A DNA stretch of 64,000 bases from Paenibacillus xylanexedens (GCF_017874615.1 NZ_JAGIKV010000023.1:59059-123058); one strand, 5' to 3'; numbered from the stretch's first letter, positions 44,172-53,889 are shown. A program made the numbers and translations. The notes: generated by a model not told the origin, from the sequence alone.

Positions 44172-44972
44172 TCATTTAAACGAAATACGACCCGAGGGAT
44201 GCTCAGGTAAAATGGACGATACCAACTGCTGCACAGCTGGATGATCCGACTGCATCACCGAATCCCCGGCATCACCGCTATAAACCAGCTTTCCCTGATC
44301 CATTACCGCAATGCGGTCACAGATCGTCATGGCAGCCCGAATATCATGTGTGATAAAGAGGTACGACAACCCATACGATGCTCTGAGCTCCGCCAATAAG
44401 GATAAGATTTGCGTCTGGTGCACCATATCCAGGCTGCTAATCGATTCGTCCAGCACGATTAACTTCGGTTTGAGCGCGATAGCTCGTGCGATGTTGACCC
44501 TCTGTAATTGGCCACCGCTGAACTGGTGCGGAAGCTTGCTCCCATCCTCAGGTGTAAGTCCAACCTGCTCAAGCAGTTGCCCAACCACACGAAGTTGTTC
44601 TTTGGCCGATAAACGCTCGTAATTATCCAGCGGCTCCCCAATGATCTGCGCGGCAGTCATAAGCGGATTCACAGCCGAATAACAGTCCTGGAACACGACC
44701 TGCAGATCACGCCGTAATCCCTTAAGTACGGGTTTGCTAGATCGGTAGATATCCTGACCTTGAAATAAAACCTGACCCTGGCTGGGCTTCTCCAGACCAA
44801 GTATGATTTTGCCCAAGGTACTTTTACCTGCCCCACTCGTACCCAGCAGTCCCAGACAAACACCCTTCTCGATCGTAAGTGAGATATCTGCCAGCACAGG
44901 AGGACGCGCTCCCGAACGATCCAGCCAATTACGTCTGCCATAGCTATGGCTTACTTCACGTACCTGAAGCAT
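44172..44972 (-). CDS. Nickel/peptide ABC transporter ATPase, NikE/OppF type
   Basis: 266 residues from ATG 44972 behind AGGA; a longer frame upstream has no binding site. Walker A GTSGAGKST, Q-loop QVVFQDCYSAVNP, signature FSGGQLQRVNIARAIALKP and Walker B LIVLDESIS are intact, and IAVMDQGKLVYSGDAGD is NikE-like. It is the second of two ATPases energising the importer and the last gene of the Fur-box operon. A gap of about 160 bases separates it from NikD-type; I see no gene in that gap. Confidence 0.88.
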   Translation of the reverse strand: MLQVREVSHSYGRRNWLDRSGARPPVLADISLTIEKGVCLGLLGTSGAGKSTLGKIILGLEKPSQGQVLFQGQDIYRSSKPVLKGLRRDLQVVFQDCYSAVNPLMTAAQIIGEPLDNYERLSAKEQLRVVGQLLEQVGLTPEDGSKLPHQFSGGQLQRVNIARAIALKPKLIVLDESISSLDMVHQTQILSLLAELRASYGLSYLFITHDIRAAMTICDRIAVMDQGKLVYSGDAGDSVMQSDHPAVQQLVSSILPEHPSGRISFK

Positions 44973-45133
44973 CAGGTCATCCTCCTCTCTTCTACTTGGC
45001 AGAAGCAATCTCCGAAGAAGCTGAAACTACACATCACCATGCCCATTCCACCTCTACGACTACCCACTCAAAATACAGTTTATCCCCGCTCTACACATAC
45101 ATTCACTGAACCATTCATCCCACATGTCATTCG

Positions 45134-45952
45134 CTATCGTCCTAAATACATACTGGGTCTGGCATTTAACAACATCCGGGTATACTCATGCTGTGGGTGA
45201 TCGAACAGTTGGTACACATCCGCCTGCTCCACAATTCGCCCCTTCTGCATGACCGCGACTTCATCCGCCATTTGCGAGATCACGCCCAGATCGTGAGAGA
45301 TGAGTAAGATGGATGTGCCGTATTCCGTACGTAAACGATCCAATTCCTGAAGTACCTTGAACTGATTCACGACATCCAGTGCCGTCGTTGGTTCATCCGC
45401 AATAACCAAAGCCGGTCGCAGGCACATCGATATGGCGATCATCACACGCTGCAACATACCTCCACTCAGTTGGAAGGGATATCGCTTCATCAGTTTAGCT
45501 GGTTCGGGCAAATTCATGTCTGCCAAGGCTGCAATCGCCCGCTCTCGGGCCGCCGATTTGGACATTCCCGAATGCGTACGCAAAGTTTCAATGAACTGAG
45601 ATCCAATCGTATATACGGGTGTAAAAGCATTCATCGGATTCTGCATAATAAATCCGATTTCCTTGCCGCGGATGCGCCGCATCTCCTCGCCTGACAACGA
45701 GCCAAGCTCCCGTCCATTCAGGCGGATGCTGCCCGACACTTCCATCCTGCGCGGATCAAGCAGATTGAGCAAGGCGTTACACGTAACGGTCTTACCACTG
45801 CCACTCTCGCCGACCAGACCGAAGACACGACCTTTTTTTAATTCAAAATCAATGGGCTCCAGTAACGGGACTGAACCCTCCGCTGTTCTAAGATTCACTT
45901 GCAGACCACGAACTTCGAGCACCTTCGCTGCATCATCCATCGTTACGTTCAC
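45134..45952 (-). CDS. Nickel/peptide ABC transporter ATPase, NikD/OppD type
   Basis: 272 residues. Walker A GESGSGKTVTCNALL, Q-loop IGFIMQNPMNAFTP, signature LSGGMLQRVMIAISM and Walker B LVIADEPTTALD are present, with a short C-terminal extension (DHPQHEYTRMLLNARP) as in OppD/NikD. It works as a heterodimer with the NikE-type subunit on the cytosolic side of the permease pair. Confidence 0.88.
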   Translation of the reverse strand: MNVTMDDAAKVLEVRGLQVNLRTAEGSVPLLEPIDFELKKGRVFGLVGESGSGKTVTCNALLNLLDPRRMEVSGSIRLNGRELGSLSGEEMRRIRGKEIGFIMQNPMNAFTPVYTIGSQFIETLRTHSGMSKSAARERAIAALADMNLPEPAKLMKRYPFQLSGGMLQRVMIAISMCLRPALVIADEPTTALDVVNQFKVLQELDRLRTEYGTSILLISHDLGVISQMADEVAVMQKGRIVEQADVYQLFDHPQHEYTRMLLNARPSMYLGR

Positions 45953-45979
45953 CCCTCATATGCCTTCGGTTCCGAACCA

Positions 45980-46810
45980 CTACCTTTTTGCAATGCCGTA
46001 ACGCTCGGATAACGCTTCACCCAAAATGTTGAACGTAATGACTACGAGCAGAATCAATGCCCCCGGGTAGATCATCAACTCCGGATGACTGCGAATATAA
46101 CCTGTCCCCTCATGTATCATAGCGCCCCATTCTGCATTCGGTGGTTGAATACCGAGTCCCAGGAAAGACAGAGCAGATATATCCATAATCGCCCACCCCA
46201 TCTCCAGAGTACCCATCACAACGATCGGACGCTGCACGTTGGGGATGATATGTTTCCGAATAATCGTCCACGAAGAGGAGCCGCTAATCCGCGCCGCTGC
46301 GATGAAGTTCCGTTCTTTCAGACTAACGACCATGTTCCGGCAGATACGTGCATAATACACCCACTGTACCATCATGAGTGCTAGAAGCACCTGCATCAAA
46401 CCTGGACCAAAGATCCCTACAATACCGAGCACCAGCACCAGATTCGGAAACGCCATAATGCCTTCACACAAGCGCATCAACAGACTGTCCACCCAGCCAC
46501 CAAGGTAACCGGAGATTGAACCTACAATGACACCTATGAGCAAAGAAGATAGAAAGATCAGGGTAGCAAATCCAAGCGACACCCGCGCTCCATACATCAG
46601 TCTGGTGAGATTGTCCCGTCCAAGATGATCCGTTCCCAGCCAATGCTCAAACGATGGACTCGCCAACTTCTGTAACAAATTCACCTTCACCGGGTCATGA
46701 GGAGCAATCCATGGGGCTAATAACGCGATCACGAAGAAAAGCAATATGATCACCGAGCAGATCTGGATGGCTCTCTGTCCTTTAAATACCGCACGCCATT
46801 TGTTTATCAA
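45980..46810 (-). CDS. Nickel/peptide ABC transporter permease, NikC/DppC type
   Basis: 276 residues with the OppC N-terminal stretch APWIAPHDPVKVNLLQKLAS then HWLGTDHLGRDNLTRLMYGA, and EAA-like loop ISGSSSWTIIRKHIIPN. It overlaps the NikB-type gene by four bases, indicating coupled translation. Together they form the import channel. Confidence 0.9.
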   Translation of the reverse strand: MINKWRAVFKGQRAIQICSVIILLFFVIALLAPWIAPHDPVKVNLLQKLASPSFEHWLGTDHLGRDNLTRLMYGARVSLGFATLIFLSSLLIGVIVGSISGYLGGWVDSLLMRLCEGIMAFPNLVLVLGIVGIFGPGLMQVLLALMMVQWVYYARICRNMVVSLKERNFIAAARISGSSSWTIIRKHIIPNVQRPIVVMGTLEMGWAIMDISALSFLGLGIQPPNAEWGAMIHEGTGYIRSHPELMIYPGALILLVVITFNILGEALSERYGIAKR

Positions 46811-47754
46811 TGTTCTGCCCGTCCTTTCGCTGAAATCCGTGGGTCCATAACAAGCTGCACCAGATCAACGAGCAGATTGCATACGATGAACAGGCATGCC
46901 GCCAAGAAGACATAACATTGAATAACGGGAATATCCCGGTTAAATATCGCATCGACAAAATAACGCCCGAACCCAGGCCAGGAAAACACCTGCTCTACAA
47001 TAATGGTGCCTGTGAGCAGCTTGCCCATACTCATCCCCATCCCCGTAATGAGGGGCGATATGGCGATTTTCAGGACATGCTTGAGCATAATGACTCGTTC
47101 GCGAATCCCGCGTGTTCTCGCGTACTGTACATATGTCTCCTGCAATTGCTCCAGTACACTGGAACGCAACAATCGGGTGTAGACCGCAATAAGAATCAAG
47201 GAGAGAGTAATCGTAGGCAGAACCAGATTCTCCCACGATCCACGCCCCTCCACAGGCAGCCAGTCCAATTTCACTGAGAAAAAGAAGATCAGCAGGTAAC
47301 CGAGCCAGAATTGCGGAATAGATGCTCCAAAATAGGAAATCGCACGACTGACCATGTCAATCCAGCTATTCTTGTACACCGCCGCCAGTATTCCCAATGG
47401 AATACTCACCAAAGCGGATAACAGCATACTCCAGAAGGCTAGTTCAGCCGTAGCGGGAATCCTTAGTTTCACTTCATCCCATACGGGTTTGTTGGTGAGA
47501 TACGAAGTACCGAAGTCGAGCTTGGCAATTTTCTGAATCGTATGCGCATATTGGGTTAACAAGGGCTGATCCAGACCGAATTCATGCCGTTTTTGCGCAA
47601 GCAGTTCCGGTGTGGGATAGATATGAGCGGCTGTCAGATAAGCCTCGGCCGGATCAACTGGTGAAATATGAATAAGCGCAAAGGTAACGAGTGTAGCGAT
47701 AAAAACGATAGGAATGATCGCGATCATTCGTTTCCCGATATAACTGATCAACAA
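46807..47754 (-). CDS. Nickel/peptide ABC transporter permease, NikB/DppB type
   Basis: 315 residues. Helix 1 IIPIVFIATLVTFALIHISP, then YLTAAHIYPTPELLAQKRHE FGLDQPL of the DppB type, IPQFWLGYLLIFFFSVKL and the loop QYARTRGIRERVIMLKHVLK. It follows the binding-protein gene by 32 bases. Confidence 0.9.
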   Translation of the reverse strand: MLISYIGKRMIAIIPIVFIATLVTFALIHISPVDPAEAYLTAAHIYPTPELLAQKRHEFGLDQPLLTQYAHTIQKIAKLDFGTSYLTNKPVWDEVKLRIPATAELAFWSMLLSALVSIPLGILAAVYKNSWIDMVSRAISYFGASIPQFWLGYLLIFFFSVKLDWLPVEGRGSWENLVLPTITLSLILIAVYTRLLRSSVLEQLQETYVQYARTRGIRERVIMLKHVLKIAISPLITGMGMSMGKLLTGTIIVEQVFSWPGFGRYFVDAIFNRDIPVIQCYVFLAACLFIVCNLLVDLVQLVMDPRISAKGRAEH

Positions 47755-47786
47755 ACTTCCTCCCTTTTATCAAGCTACATGGATCA

Positions 47787-49421
47787 TTATTGATTGCCCA
47801 ACTCAATGCCTACGAACGGATTTTCATCACGGTTTGCCGGGAAAATAAAGTTGGAAATTTTCTTCTGATATACCGCCGTTTTCTTAACATACGAGATGGG
47901 TACAATCGCCGATTGTTCCTGAAGTGTTGTCAGGATAGAGCCATACAGCTCCTGACGTTTCGTCTCATCTGTTGATGATAGTGCGGCATGTACCTGCTCG
48001 TCCAGTTCCTTTTTCATCGGCAAGGCACTGAGCGTCTCAGAGATACCAAATCCAGGGCTCGCTACAACGTTAATGAAGGAATGTGGATCATACGGAGCAC
48101 CATAGTTGTACCAGAAATACAGGTCGAAATCATTAGCTTTCAAACGTTTGATCTGTACCGTCAGTTCCAGCCCAGTGAGGTTTACCTTAACCCCAAGCTC
48201 GCTCCATTCCGCCTGAATGGTCTCAGCCATCGCTTTCTGAATCGGGTCCGTCTTGTCAAAAATCATTTCGAATTCAAGCTGTTGGCCGTCTTTCTCACGA
48301 ACGCTACCATTCGCAGTCATCTTCCAACCCGCTTCATCCAATAAAGCTTTGGATTGTTCCACGTTATATTCGATCGGTTTCAGGTCAACATTGGTGTATG
48401 GGTAGTTTTTGGATAGTGCCGTATCTGCCGGTTCTTCCAGACCCAGAGTGATGCCTTCCACCATCGCTTTTTTGTTAAACCCTTGCTGGAGCGCCATCCG
48501 TACTCTGAGATCAGACAGCTTCGGATTGGAGGAATTCAGCAGCAGATCTCGCGTACCTACCGGATCAGACAGTTGACTCACATATTTATCGTTGTCACGA
48601 AGCTGTTGGAACGCATCCAGACTGATCATACCTTCACCATAGATCAGGTCGAGATCACCTTTTTCAAAAGCAAGCACGCGGGTTTCTGCATCAGGGATGA
48701 TCTTAACCGTAATCTGATCCACCTTCGGTGCGGTTCCCCAATAATTCGGGTTGCGTTTGAAAACAGCATATTCGTCCTGCTTGTAATCAGCCAGCATCCA
48801 CGGGCCCGTTCCAACTGGCTCTTTGATGCCTTGGGATGTATCTCCGTCATCCGGGAATCCGGCTTCACCCAGGAAGCGGAAAGGACGAACCACAGACAAA
48901 TCCTGAAGAACAGGATAGTACGGCTCTGTGAGTGTCATACGGAACGTATGGTCGTCCACAACCTCCGTCTTGTCGAGCACACCTACAATGCCCAGCCAGC
49001 TATGTGTAGCTTTATTTTTCATCACAGCGTCAAAATTCTTTTTCACAATCTCAGCATTAAATGGCGTACCATCTGAGAATTTCACACCTTGGCGAAGCTT
49101 GAATGTATATACTTTGCCGTCATCGGAGATGGTCCATGATTCTGCCAGAGCAGGTTCCAGTTTTCCGTCCTTCTGATAACTGATCAGCGGCTCATAGAGC
49201 ATGGATTGGGCAAATAATTGCGAAGGATTGTACGTATGCGGATTCATTGTACCGATATCACGTGGCCATGACATCGTAATCGACTTCGTAGACGTTTGAT
49301 CCGAAGCAGCAGATGAGGATTCATCTCCACTTCCTGTATTGCTGCAACCCACAATAACGAATAACAACAAGAGCATAGTTGCCAGCGTGAGGGCCGAAGA
49401 TTTGCGATGTTGTACAGACAT
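47787..49421 (-). CDS. NikA-like metal/peptide-binding lipoprotein, family 5
   Basis: 544 residues from ATG 49421, ten bases behind GGGG. The signal peptide ends in lipobox IVGC. The mature protein begins SWPRDIGTMNPHTYNPSQLF and QSMLYEPLI, close in pattern to Escherichia coli NikA, with PVGTGPWMLADYKQDEYAVF and RNPNYWG. NikA-type proteins bind nickel or metal-chelator complexes. An upstream ATG at 49475 is in frame but lies ahead of the Fur box, so it is unlikely to be used. The Fur site points to iron-responsive uptake, perhaps of a metal-metallophore complex. Confidence 0.88.
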   Translation of the reverse strand: MSVQHRKSSALTLATMLLLLFVIVGCSNTGSGDESSSAASDQTSTKSITMSWPRDIGTMNPHTYNPSQLFAQSMLYEPLISYQKDGKLEPALAESWTISDDGKVYTFKLRQGVKFSDGTPFNAEIVKKNFDAVMKNKATHSWLGIVGVLDKTEVVDDHTFRMTLTEPYYPVLQDLSVVRPFRFLGEAGFPDDGDTSQGIKEPVGTGPWMLADYKQDEYAVFKRNPNYWGTAPKVDQITVKIIPDAETRVLAFEKGDLDLIYGEGMISLDAFQQLRDNDKYVSQLSDPVGTRDLLLNSSNPKLSDLRVRMALQQGFNKKAMVEGITLGLEEPADTALSKNYPYTNVDLKPIEYNVEQSKALLDEAGWKMTANGSVREKDGQQLEFEMIFDKTDPIQKAMAETIQAEWSELGVKVNLTGLELTVQIKRLKANDFDLYFWYNYGAPYDPHSFINVVASPGFGISETLSALPMKKELDEQVHAALSSTDETKRQELYGSILTTLQEQSAIVPISYVKKTAVYQKKISNFIFPANRDENPFVGIELGNQ

Positions 49422-49449
49422 GGATGTTGAACCCCTTTTCTCTATTTTA

Positions 49450-49464
49450 TGATAATGATTATCA
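49450..49464. promoter_or_regulatory. Fur box
   Basis: TGATAATGATTATCA is a perfect 7-1-7 Fur site (TGATAATnATTATCA). It lies just downstream of the promoter of the Nik-type operon, where bound Fur would block transcription. Confidence 0.85.
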
Positions 49465-49477
49465 TATTCATCCATTA

Positions 49478-49506
49478 AGAATAGGCAGGAGCCCTCCTTT
49501 TGTCAA
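49478..49506 (-). promoter_or_regulatory. Sigma-A promoter of the Nik-type operon
   Basis: On the minus strand TTGACA (49501-49506) and TATTCT (49478-49483) are exactly 17 bases apart. The predicted start lies a few bases ahead of the Fur box. Confidence 0.75.
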
Positions 49507-49544
49507 TATAATTCGACATTGTATGTGTTGTTATTAAAATAGCC

Positions 49545-49573
49545 AAAAAAGCCCTTCCTATAGGAGGAAGAGC
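49545..49573 (-). terminator. Rho-independent terminator of the mannan operon
   Basis: GCTCTTCC pairs with GGAAGGGC (one G-T pair), followed by TTTTTT on the minus strand. It stands between the GH113 gene and the Nik-operon promoter. Confidence 0.72.
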
Positions 49574-49718
49574 CTCTCGACCTGAATATGAATCACAGCT
49601 GCAAAAAATAAGCTCAACTATAATCTGCTATTCCTTGCTCACAACATGGAGATCACGAAAGTACATATGCAGATATATCACTGAGATTCATCATCACATA
49701 CGCCTTCTTGTTTCTCGT

Positions 49719-50666
49719 TTAAACTTCTACAGCGATGCTCTCATAGAACCGACGAATCACCTTCTCCGCTGGCTTACCATACACCCCGTATCCGTCATCG
49801 GTCAGTGCATCCTTCTCGTCATGTAAATGTGCACTCCAGTCCCACAGACCAAATCCGCGTACCCAGTCACGCTGACTGACATGCCGGAACATGGCCTCAT
49901 AGAAACGCTCCTGTTCCTCAGCACTCACTTCGCCTTCCAGTCCCCAATCGTTTGGTACCTGGGCAGATCCGCTACGGCTGGGACAGCCTGCTTCCGCGAA
50001 GAAAAAGGGTTTACCATAGGGAGCAATCGCCTGTTCAATACGATCCAGCTGTGCCTCCCAATCTCCGATGGGATAATAACCACTGGAAGAAATCACGTCC
50101 ACAGCATCCCACCACTTCACATGACCTTCCTGATATTTGTCCGTGTTGTATGACACCAGTCCAGTGTACACTTCACGCACACCGACGATCACCTCGCGCC
50201 ACTCTTGATCCCGACGCTCAGATTGCACCATCTCACAGCCTACAATGAACATCTCACACTTTTCCTGCTCTGCAATCACTGCATAATGCTTCTGAAATGC
50301 CGTGTAGCTGCGGAACCAATCCTTCCACTTCGGCTCACACGGCACATCGATATCAAAAAAGTTAATATGTGCACGCCATGTGCCATCGGTGCAGTTGACG
50401 GTGGGCTTCAGAATGACACGCAGCCCGAGTGTACGGGCATAACGAATCATGTCCACCAGTTCATCATCCTCCACCAGATGTGTGCCCCGATACTTGACCT
50501 CTACCGCCTGCGGATGATCCTGATGTGTCGCCAGTGCAAAAATAACATGAGAACTGCCTGTACGTTCTGCCATCAGGCGCAAGGATTCCTTTGCTTCCGG
50601 CTTGCGGAAGTCACCCTTGCCATTCATCCAGCCAAATGTAAATCCCTTAATATAATCCATATACAT
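49719..50666 (-). CDS. Glycoside hydrolase family 113, beta-1,4-mannanase-like, cytosolic
   Basis: 315 residues without a signal peptide. The opening YIKGFTFGWMNGKGDFRKPE is characteristic of GH113. The acid/base is probably the Glu of FIVGCEMVQSE and the nucleophile the Glu of FFFAEAGCPSRSG. GH113 enzymes hydrolyse beta-1,4-mannan and manno-oligosaccharides; being intracellular, this one would trim imported oligosaccharides to mannobiose. Its ATG overlaps the stop of the GH130 gene (TAATG), so the two are coupled. Confidence 0.82.
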   Translation of the reverse strand: MYMDYIKGFTFGWMNGKGDFRKPEAKESLRLMAERTGSSHVIFALATHQDHPQAVEVKYRGTHLVEDDELVDMIRYARTLGLRVILKPTVNCTDGTWRAHINFFDIDVPCEPKWKDWFRSYTAFQKHYAVIAEQEKCEMFIVGCEMVQSERRDQEWREVIVGVREVYTGLVSYNTDKYQEGHVKWWDAVDVISSSGYYPIGDWEAQLDRIEQAIAPYGKPFFFAEAGCPSRSGSAQVPNDWGLEGEVSAEEQERFYEAMFRHVSQRDWVRGFGLWDWSAHLHDEKDALTDDGYGVYGKPAEKVIRRFYESIAVEV

Positions 50667-51703
50667 TACAGCTTGCCCTCTTCATGATCTCCGGCGATAA
50701 CTTCATCCGTCTCGATCACATAGTTCACGATCTCTTCGATGGTCGTGTACGCCACGCCCACATACGTGTCGGCAGCACCGTAATAGATAGCGATACGTCC
50801 AGTTTCGGCATCATGCAGTGTTGCGCATGGGAAGATCACGTTATCAACGAATCCTTGTTCTTCATACCATTTTTCCGGTGTCAGCACAAAGTTGGAGGAA
50901 CGATATTTCACTTTGGACGGTTCATCCAGATCCAGAATGACCGCACCCATGCTATAGACAAAACCGTTACAGGTTCCCGTGACGCCGTGGTAGAACATCA
51001 GCCAGCCTTCAGACGTTTCGATCGGGGCGGGCCCGCCGCCAATTTTGACCGATTGCCACCAGCCCTGACCTCCTTTGCTCATTACATGACGGTGCTTGCC
51101 CCAATACACGAGATCCGTGCTTTCACTCAGGAAAATGTCTCCGAATGGGGTATGTCCACTGTCGCTCGGTCTGGACAACATCACATAGTTATCGTTGATT
51201 TTACGCGGGAACAATACGCCATTACGGTTGAACGGCAGCATTGGATTTTCGAGGCGAACAAATGTTTTGAAGTCTTCTGTTTTGGCCAGACCCAGTGCTG
51301 CGCCGTAGAAGTCTGTACACCAGATGATGTAATACGTGTCTTCGACTTTGACCAAACGTGGATCGTACGCATAGTTCGGCATAAACGGATCGCCATTTTC
51401 ATCTACAAATGCAATGCGCTCTTCTTCAATTGTCCACTCCAGACCATCTTCGCTTGCGCCCATGTGAAGGTGTGGACGGCCATTAACGGTTTCGGCGCGG
51501 AATACACCAATGAATTTTCCTTCATACGGTACAACCGCACTGTTGAAAATGCGGGCAACGCCTTTGACCGGGTTACGCGGAACCACCGGGTTCGCCGAAT
51601 GTCTCCATACCGGGCCTTCCGTTCCCTCCGGTTTGTTCTCCCAAGGCATATTCGGCAAAGCGTCCCCAACAATGTGTACGTTTTTCGTTTCAGCAACTGA
51701 CAT
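50666..51703 (-). CDS. GH130 beta-1,4-mannooligosaccharide phosphorylase-like
   Basis: 345 residues, no signal peptide. GH130 motifs are SANPVVPRN, ARIFNSAVVPYEGKFIGVFR, YAYDPRLV with the likely proton donor Asp114, and GGGPAPIETSEGWLMFYHG. The length fits the GH130_2 subgroup, which removes terminal mannose from manno-oligosaccharides by phosphate, giving mannose 1-phosphate. It is encoded behind the importer and coupled to the GH113 gene. Confidence 0.87.
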   Translation of the reverse strand: MSVAETKNVHIVGDALPNMPWENKPEGTEGPVWRHSANPVVPRNPVKGVARIFNSAVVPYEGKFIGVFRAETVNGRPHLHMGASEDGLEWTIEEERIAFVDENGDPFMPNYAYDPRLVKVEDTYYIIWCTDFYGAALGLAKTEDFKTFVRLENPMLPFNRNGVLFPRKINDNYVMLSRPSDSGHTPFGDIFLSESTDLVYWGKHRHVMSKGGQGWWQSVKIGGGPAPIETSEGWLMFYHGVTGTCNGFVYSMGAVILDLDEPSKVKYRSSNFVLTPEKWYEEQGFVDNVIFPCATLHDAETGRIAIYYGAADTYVGVAYTTIEEIVNYVIETDEVIAGDHEEGKL

Positions 51704-51732
51704 TTTTCATTTCTCCCTTCGGTTAGGCTTTA

Positions 51733-51958
51733 TGAAATGAATACTTAAAATTGCACTAGACCACTTTGATGACAGAACAACCTTCCGATCGCCGTTATCC
51801 CCAGATTTTTTTTGATCCCTTATGAAAGGGGAAAATCCGGTTATAGCGTATGCTTACGGAGCGAGCTTTCTTTCAGAAAGCTTTTAGCGCCCCCTCCGTT
51901 TCTCCAGCTTTTTTCTGTCCTCTTCGTTCCTGTGCATTCTCATATGCATTTCATATAG
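51733..51958 (-). repeat. Dispersed structured intergenic repeat, copy 3
   Basis: Nearly collinear with copy 2 (GATGACAGAA, CCTTCC, GTTATCCCCAGA, AGCTTTC-TGAAA-GAAAGCT). The inner stem on the minus strand is TCCCCTTT/AAGGGA. It fills the space between the last importer gene and the GH130 gene, ending 30 bases before the GH130 start. Confidence 0.78.
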
Positions 51959-51970
51959 CCTTTCGTTTTT

Positions 51971-52804
51971 TTATTTAACTGAGCCTTGCGCGAAGCCATT
52001 GTAGATGTACTTCTGTAACAAAAGGAAGATGATCATCGTTGGAATAATGGCGATCATGATGCCGGCGCTGATGACCTCCCACTGCGATCCAAACGGTCCC
52101 TTGAATTTGAACAAGGCGGTGGATATGACCTGCAGATCGGTCTTTGGCATGTACAGGAACGGTGTGTAGAAGTCGTTATAGATGTTCACACCCTTCACGA
52201 TAATGACCGTTACAATGGCCGGTTTCAGCAGTGGCAGAATGATTTTCCAGTAGATCGTGAAGTACGACGCGCCGTCCAGCATGGCGGATTCATCCAGTGC
52301 ACTTGAGATGGAGCCCAGGAACTGTAGGAAGATATAAACCGCGATGATATCTGTACCCAGGTACATCACGATGGCCGCCCAGCGTGTGTTAAACAGGTCG
52401 AGCGCGTTGATGATCTGGAATGTGGCGACCTGCGTCGTAACACTAGGAATTAGGGTAGCGAGCAGAAATGCCGCGACCATGATTTTCTTGCCTTTGAATT
52501 TGAACCGATCCAGCACATACGCGATCATGGAACCCGTTAAGGTTGCACCGATAATAGAGATGACCAGGATAATAATTGTATTTTTAAAACCAACCAGCAT
52601 GTTGCCATCCACAAAGGCCTTCGTATAGTTCGCAAAATTCAGCCAGTTGGCTGGTGGAGCAAGCGGGCTACTGGTAGCGTATTCCGCATTCGTTTTGAGA
52701 GATGCAAACAGGATGACCACGATGGGTAACAGCGCGATAAACGCCGCAATAACCAGGGAAGCATATTTAACCACGCTCGCAAGGGTGTATTTGAGTTGTG
52801 TCAC
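51971..52804 (-). CDS. Manno-oligosaccharide ABC transporter permease, MalG type (predicted)
   Basis: 277 residues with six helices, EAA loop DESAMLDGASYFTIYWKIILP and the ending IYNGFAQGSVK. It starts two bases after the MalF-type gene ends. The substrate is inferred from the flanking mannan enzymes. No ATPase is encoded here. Confidence 0.9.
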   Translation of the reverse strand: MTQLKYTLASVVKYASLVIAAFIALLPIVVILFASLKTNAEYATSSPLAPPANWLNFANYTKAFVDGNMLVGFKNTIIILVISIIGATLTGSMIAYVLDRFKFKGKKIMVAAFLLATLIPSVTTQVATFQIINALDLFNTRWAAIVMYLGTDIIAVYIFLQFLGSISSALDESAMLDGASYFTIYWKIILPLLKPAIVTVIIVKGVNIYNDFYTPFLYMPKTDLQVISTALFKFKGPFGSQWEVISAGIMIAIIPTMIIFLLLQKYIYNGFAQGSVK

Positions 52805-52806
52805 GT

Positions 52807-53694
52807 TTATTCCTCCCCTTTCATGGTGACGCGCTGCACAAGCGTAACGAGAATAACGATCAAGAGCAGTACCACAGCCATGGCGGATGCCAGTCCCAGC
52901 TTGCCATATTTAAACGCCAAATGAACCGTCTGGATTACAAATGTCATACTGCCGTTGGAACCATCAGTCATGATATATGGAATATCGAACGCACTAATTG
53001 CGCCGCTAATCGCCAAGATCAGGTTGAGCTGCAGGATGCGTGTAATGCTTGGCAGGATGATGTGGCGGAATTGCTGCCAGCGATTGGCACCATCAATATC
53101 GGATGCTTCATACACATCCTTCGGAATGGAGGAGATTGCACCCAGGAAAATGATAAAGTTGAAGCCCATGTATCTCCATACCGATGCACCTGCGAGTGAC
53201 ACGTTGATAATATTCGGATTACCAAGCCAGAGCTGCGTGTATTGTCCCAGCCCTACTGCATGCATGAGCATATCGAGTGTACCGTCCGGTTTGAAGAAAA
53301 AGAGGAAGATAAAACCGATGGCTACCCCATTCAGCAAATAAGGGAAAAACAGTATGCCTTTGAAAAAGTTTTTGCCTCGAACTTTGAAACTCAGAATCGT
53401 GGCAAAGTAAAGCGCCAAGCCCATCTGTAAGAACGTAGCCACGAAGTAGTACAAGCTGACAATAAATACTTTGAAGTATTCGGGATCACTGAATATGCGT
53501 GTGTAGTTCTCAAAGCCAACATAATCAAACCTTTTACTGTATCCGTTCCAATCGGTGAAACTGTATTTGAACATGTTGATGACAGGTAAGTATGCAAACG
53601 TGAACAGCAACGCCAGCGGAATAATTGAGAAGGCACAGATGATAAATATGCGTTGCGCTGAGTAGCCCCAATTCGAAACCTTTAAGTACTTCAT
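52807..53694 (-). CDS. Manno-oligosaccharide ABC transporter permease, MalF type (predicted)
   Basis: 295 residues from ATG 53694, ten bases behind GGAGG. Six helices, FSFTDWNGYSKRFDYVGFEN after helix 1, and EAA loop YEASDIDGANRWQQFRHIILP. It is separated from the binding-protein gene by about 195 bases (53695-53889) in which I see no gene. Confidence 0.9.
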   Translation of the reverse strand: MKYLKVSNWGYSAQRIFIICAFSIIPLALLFTFAYLPVINMFKYSFTDWNGYSKRFDYVGFENYTRIFSDPEYFKVFIVSLYYFVATFLQMGLALYFATILSFKVRGKNFFKGILFFPYLLNGVAIGFIFLFFFKPDGTLDMLMHAVGLGQYTQLWLGNPNIINVSLAGASVWRYMGFNFIIFLGAISSIPKDVYEASDIDGANRWQQFRHIILPSITRILQLNLILAISGAISAFDIPYIMTDGSNGSMTFVIQTVHLAFKYGKLGLASAMAVVLLLIVILVTLVQRVTMKGEE

Positions 53695-53889
53695 GCTCTC
53701 CACACCTCCAAGCGGTTTTCCCGCCTATATATCGAAAGACTCCCGTCCAATGGAATTCCTGCGGAATAACTGCCGGGGAAGAGCATGGGTACCATGCTTT
53801 CAAATACCACATATTCCATGCTCCATTCATATATGGATTCCTATATCCCCGCAGTCCATTCATCACCTGATCCACTTACGTTAATCCAA

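Noticed and set aside
50684..51700. 338-codon plus-strand frame
   Set aside because: It mirrors the GH130 gene on the other strand; codon bias makes such antisense frames long by chance.
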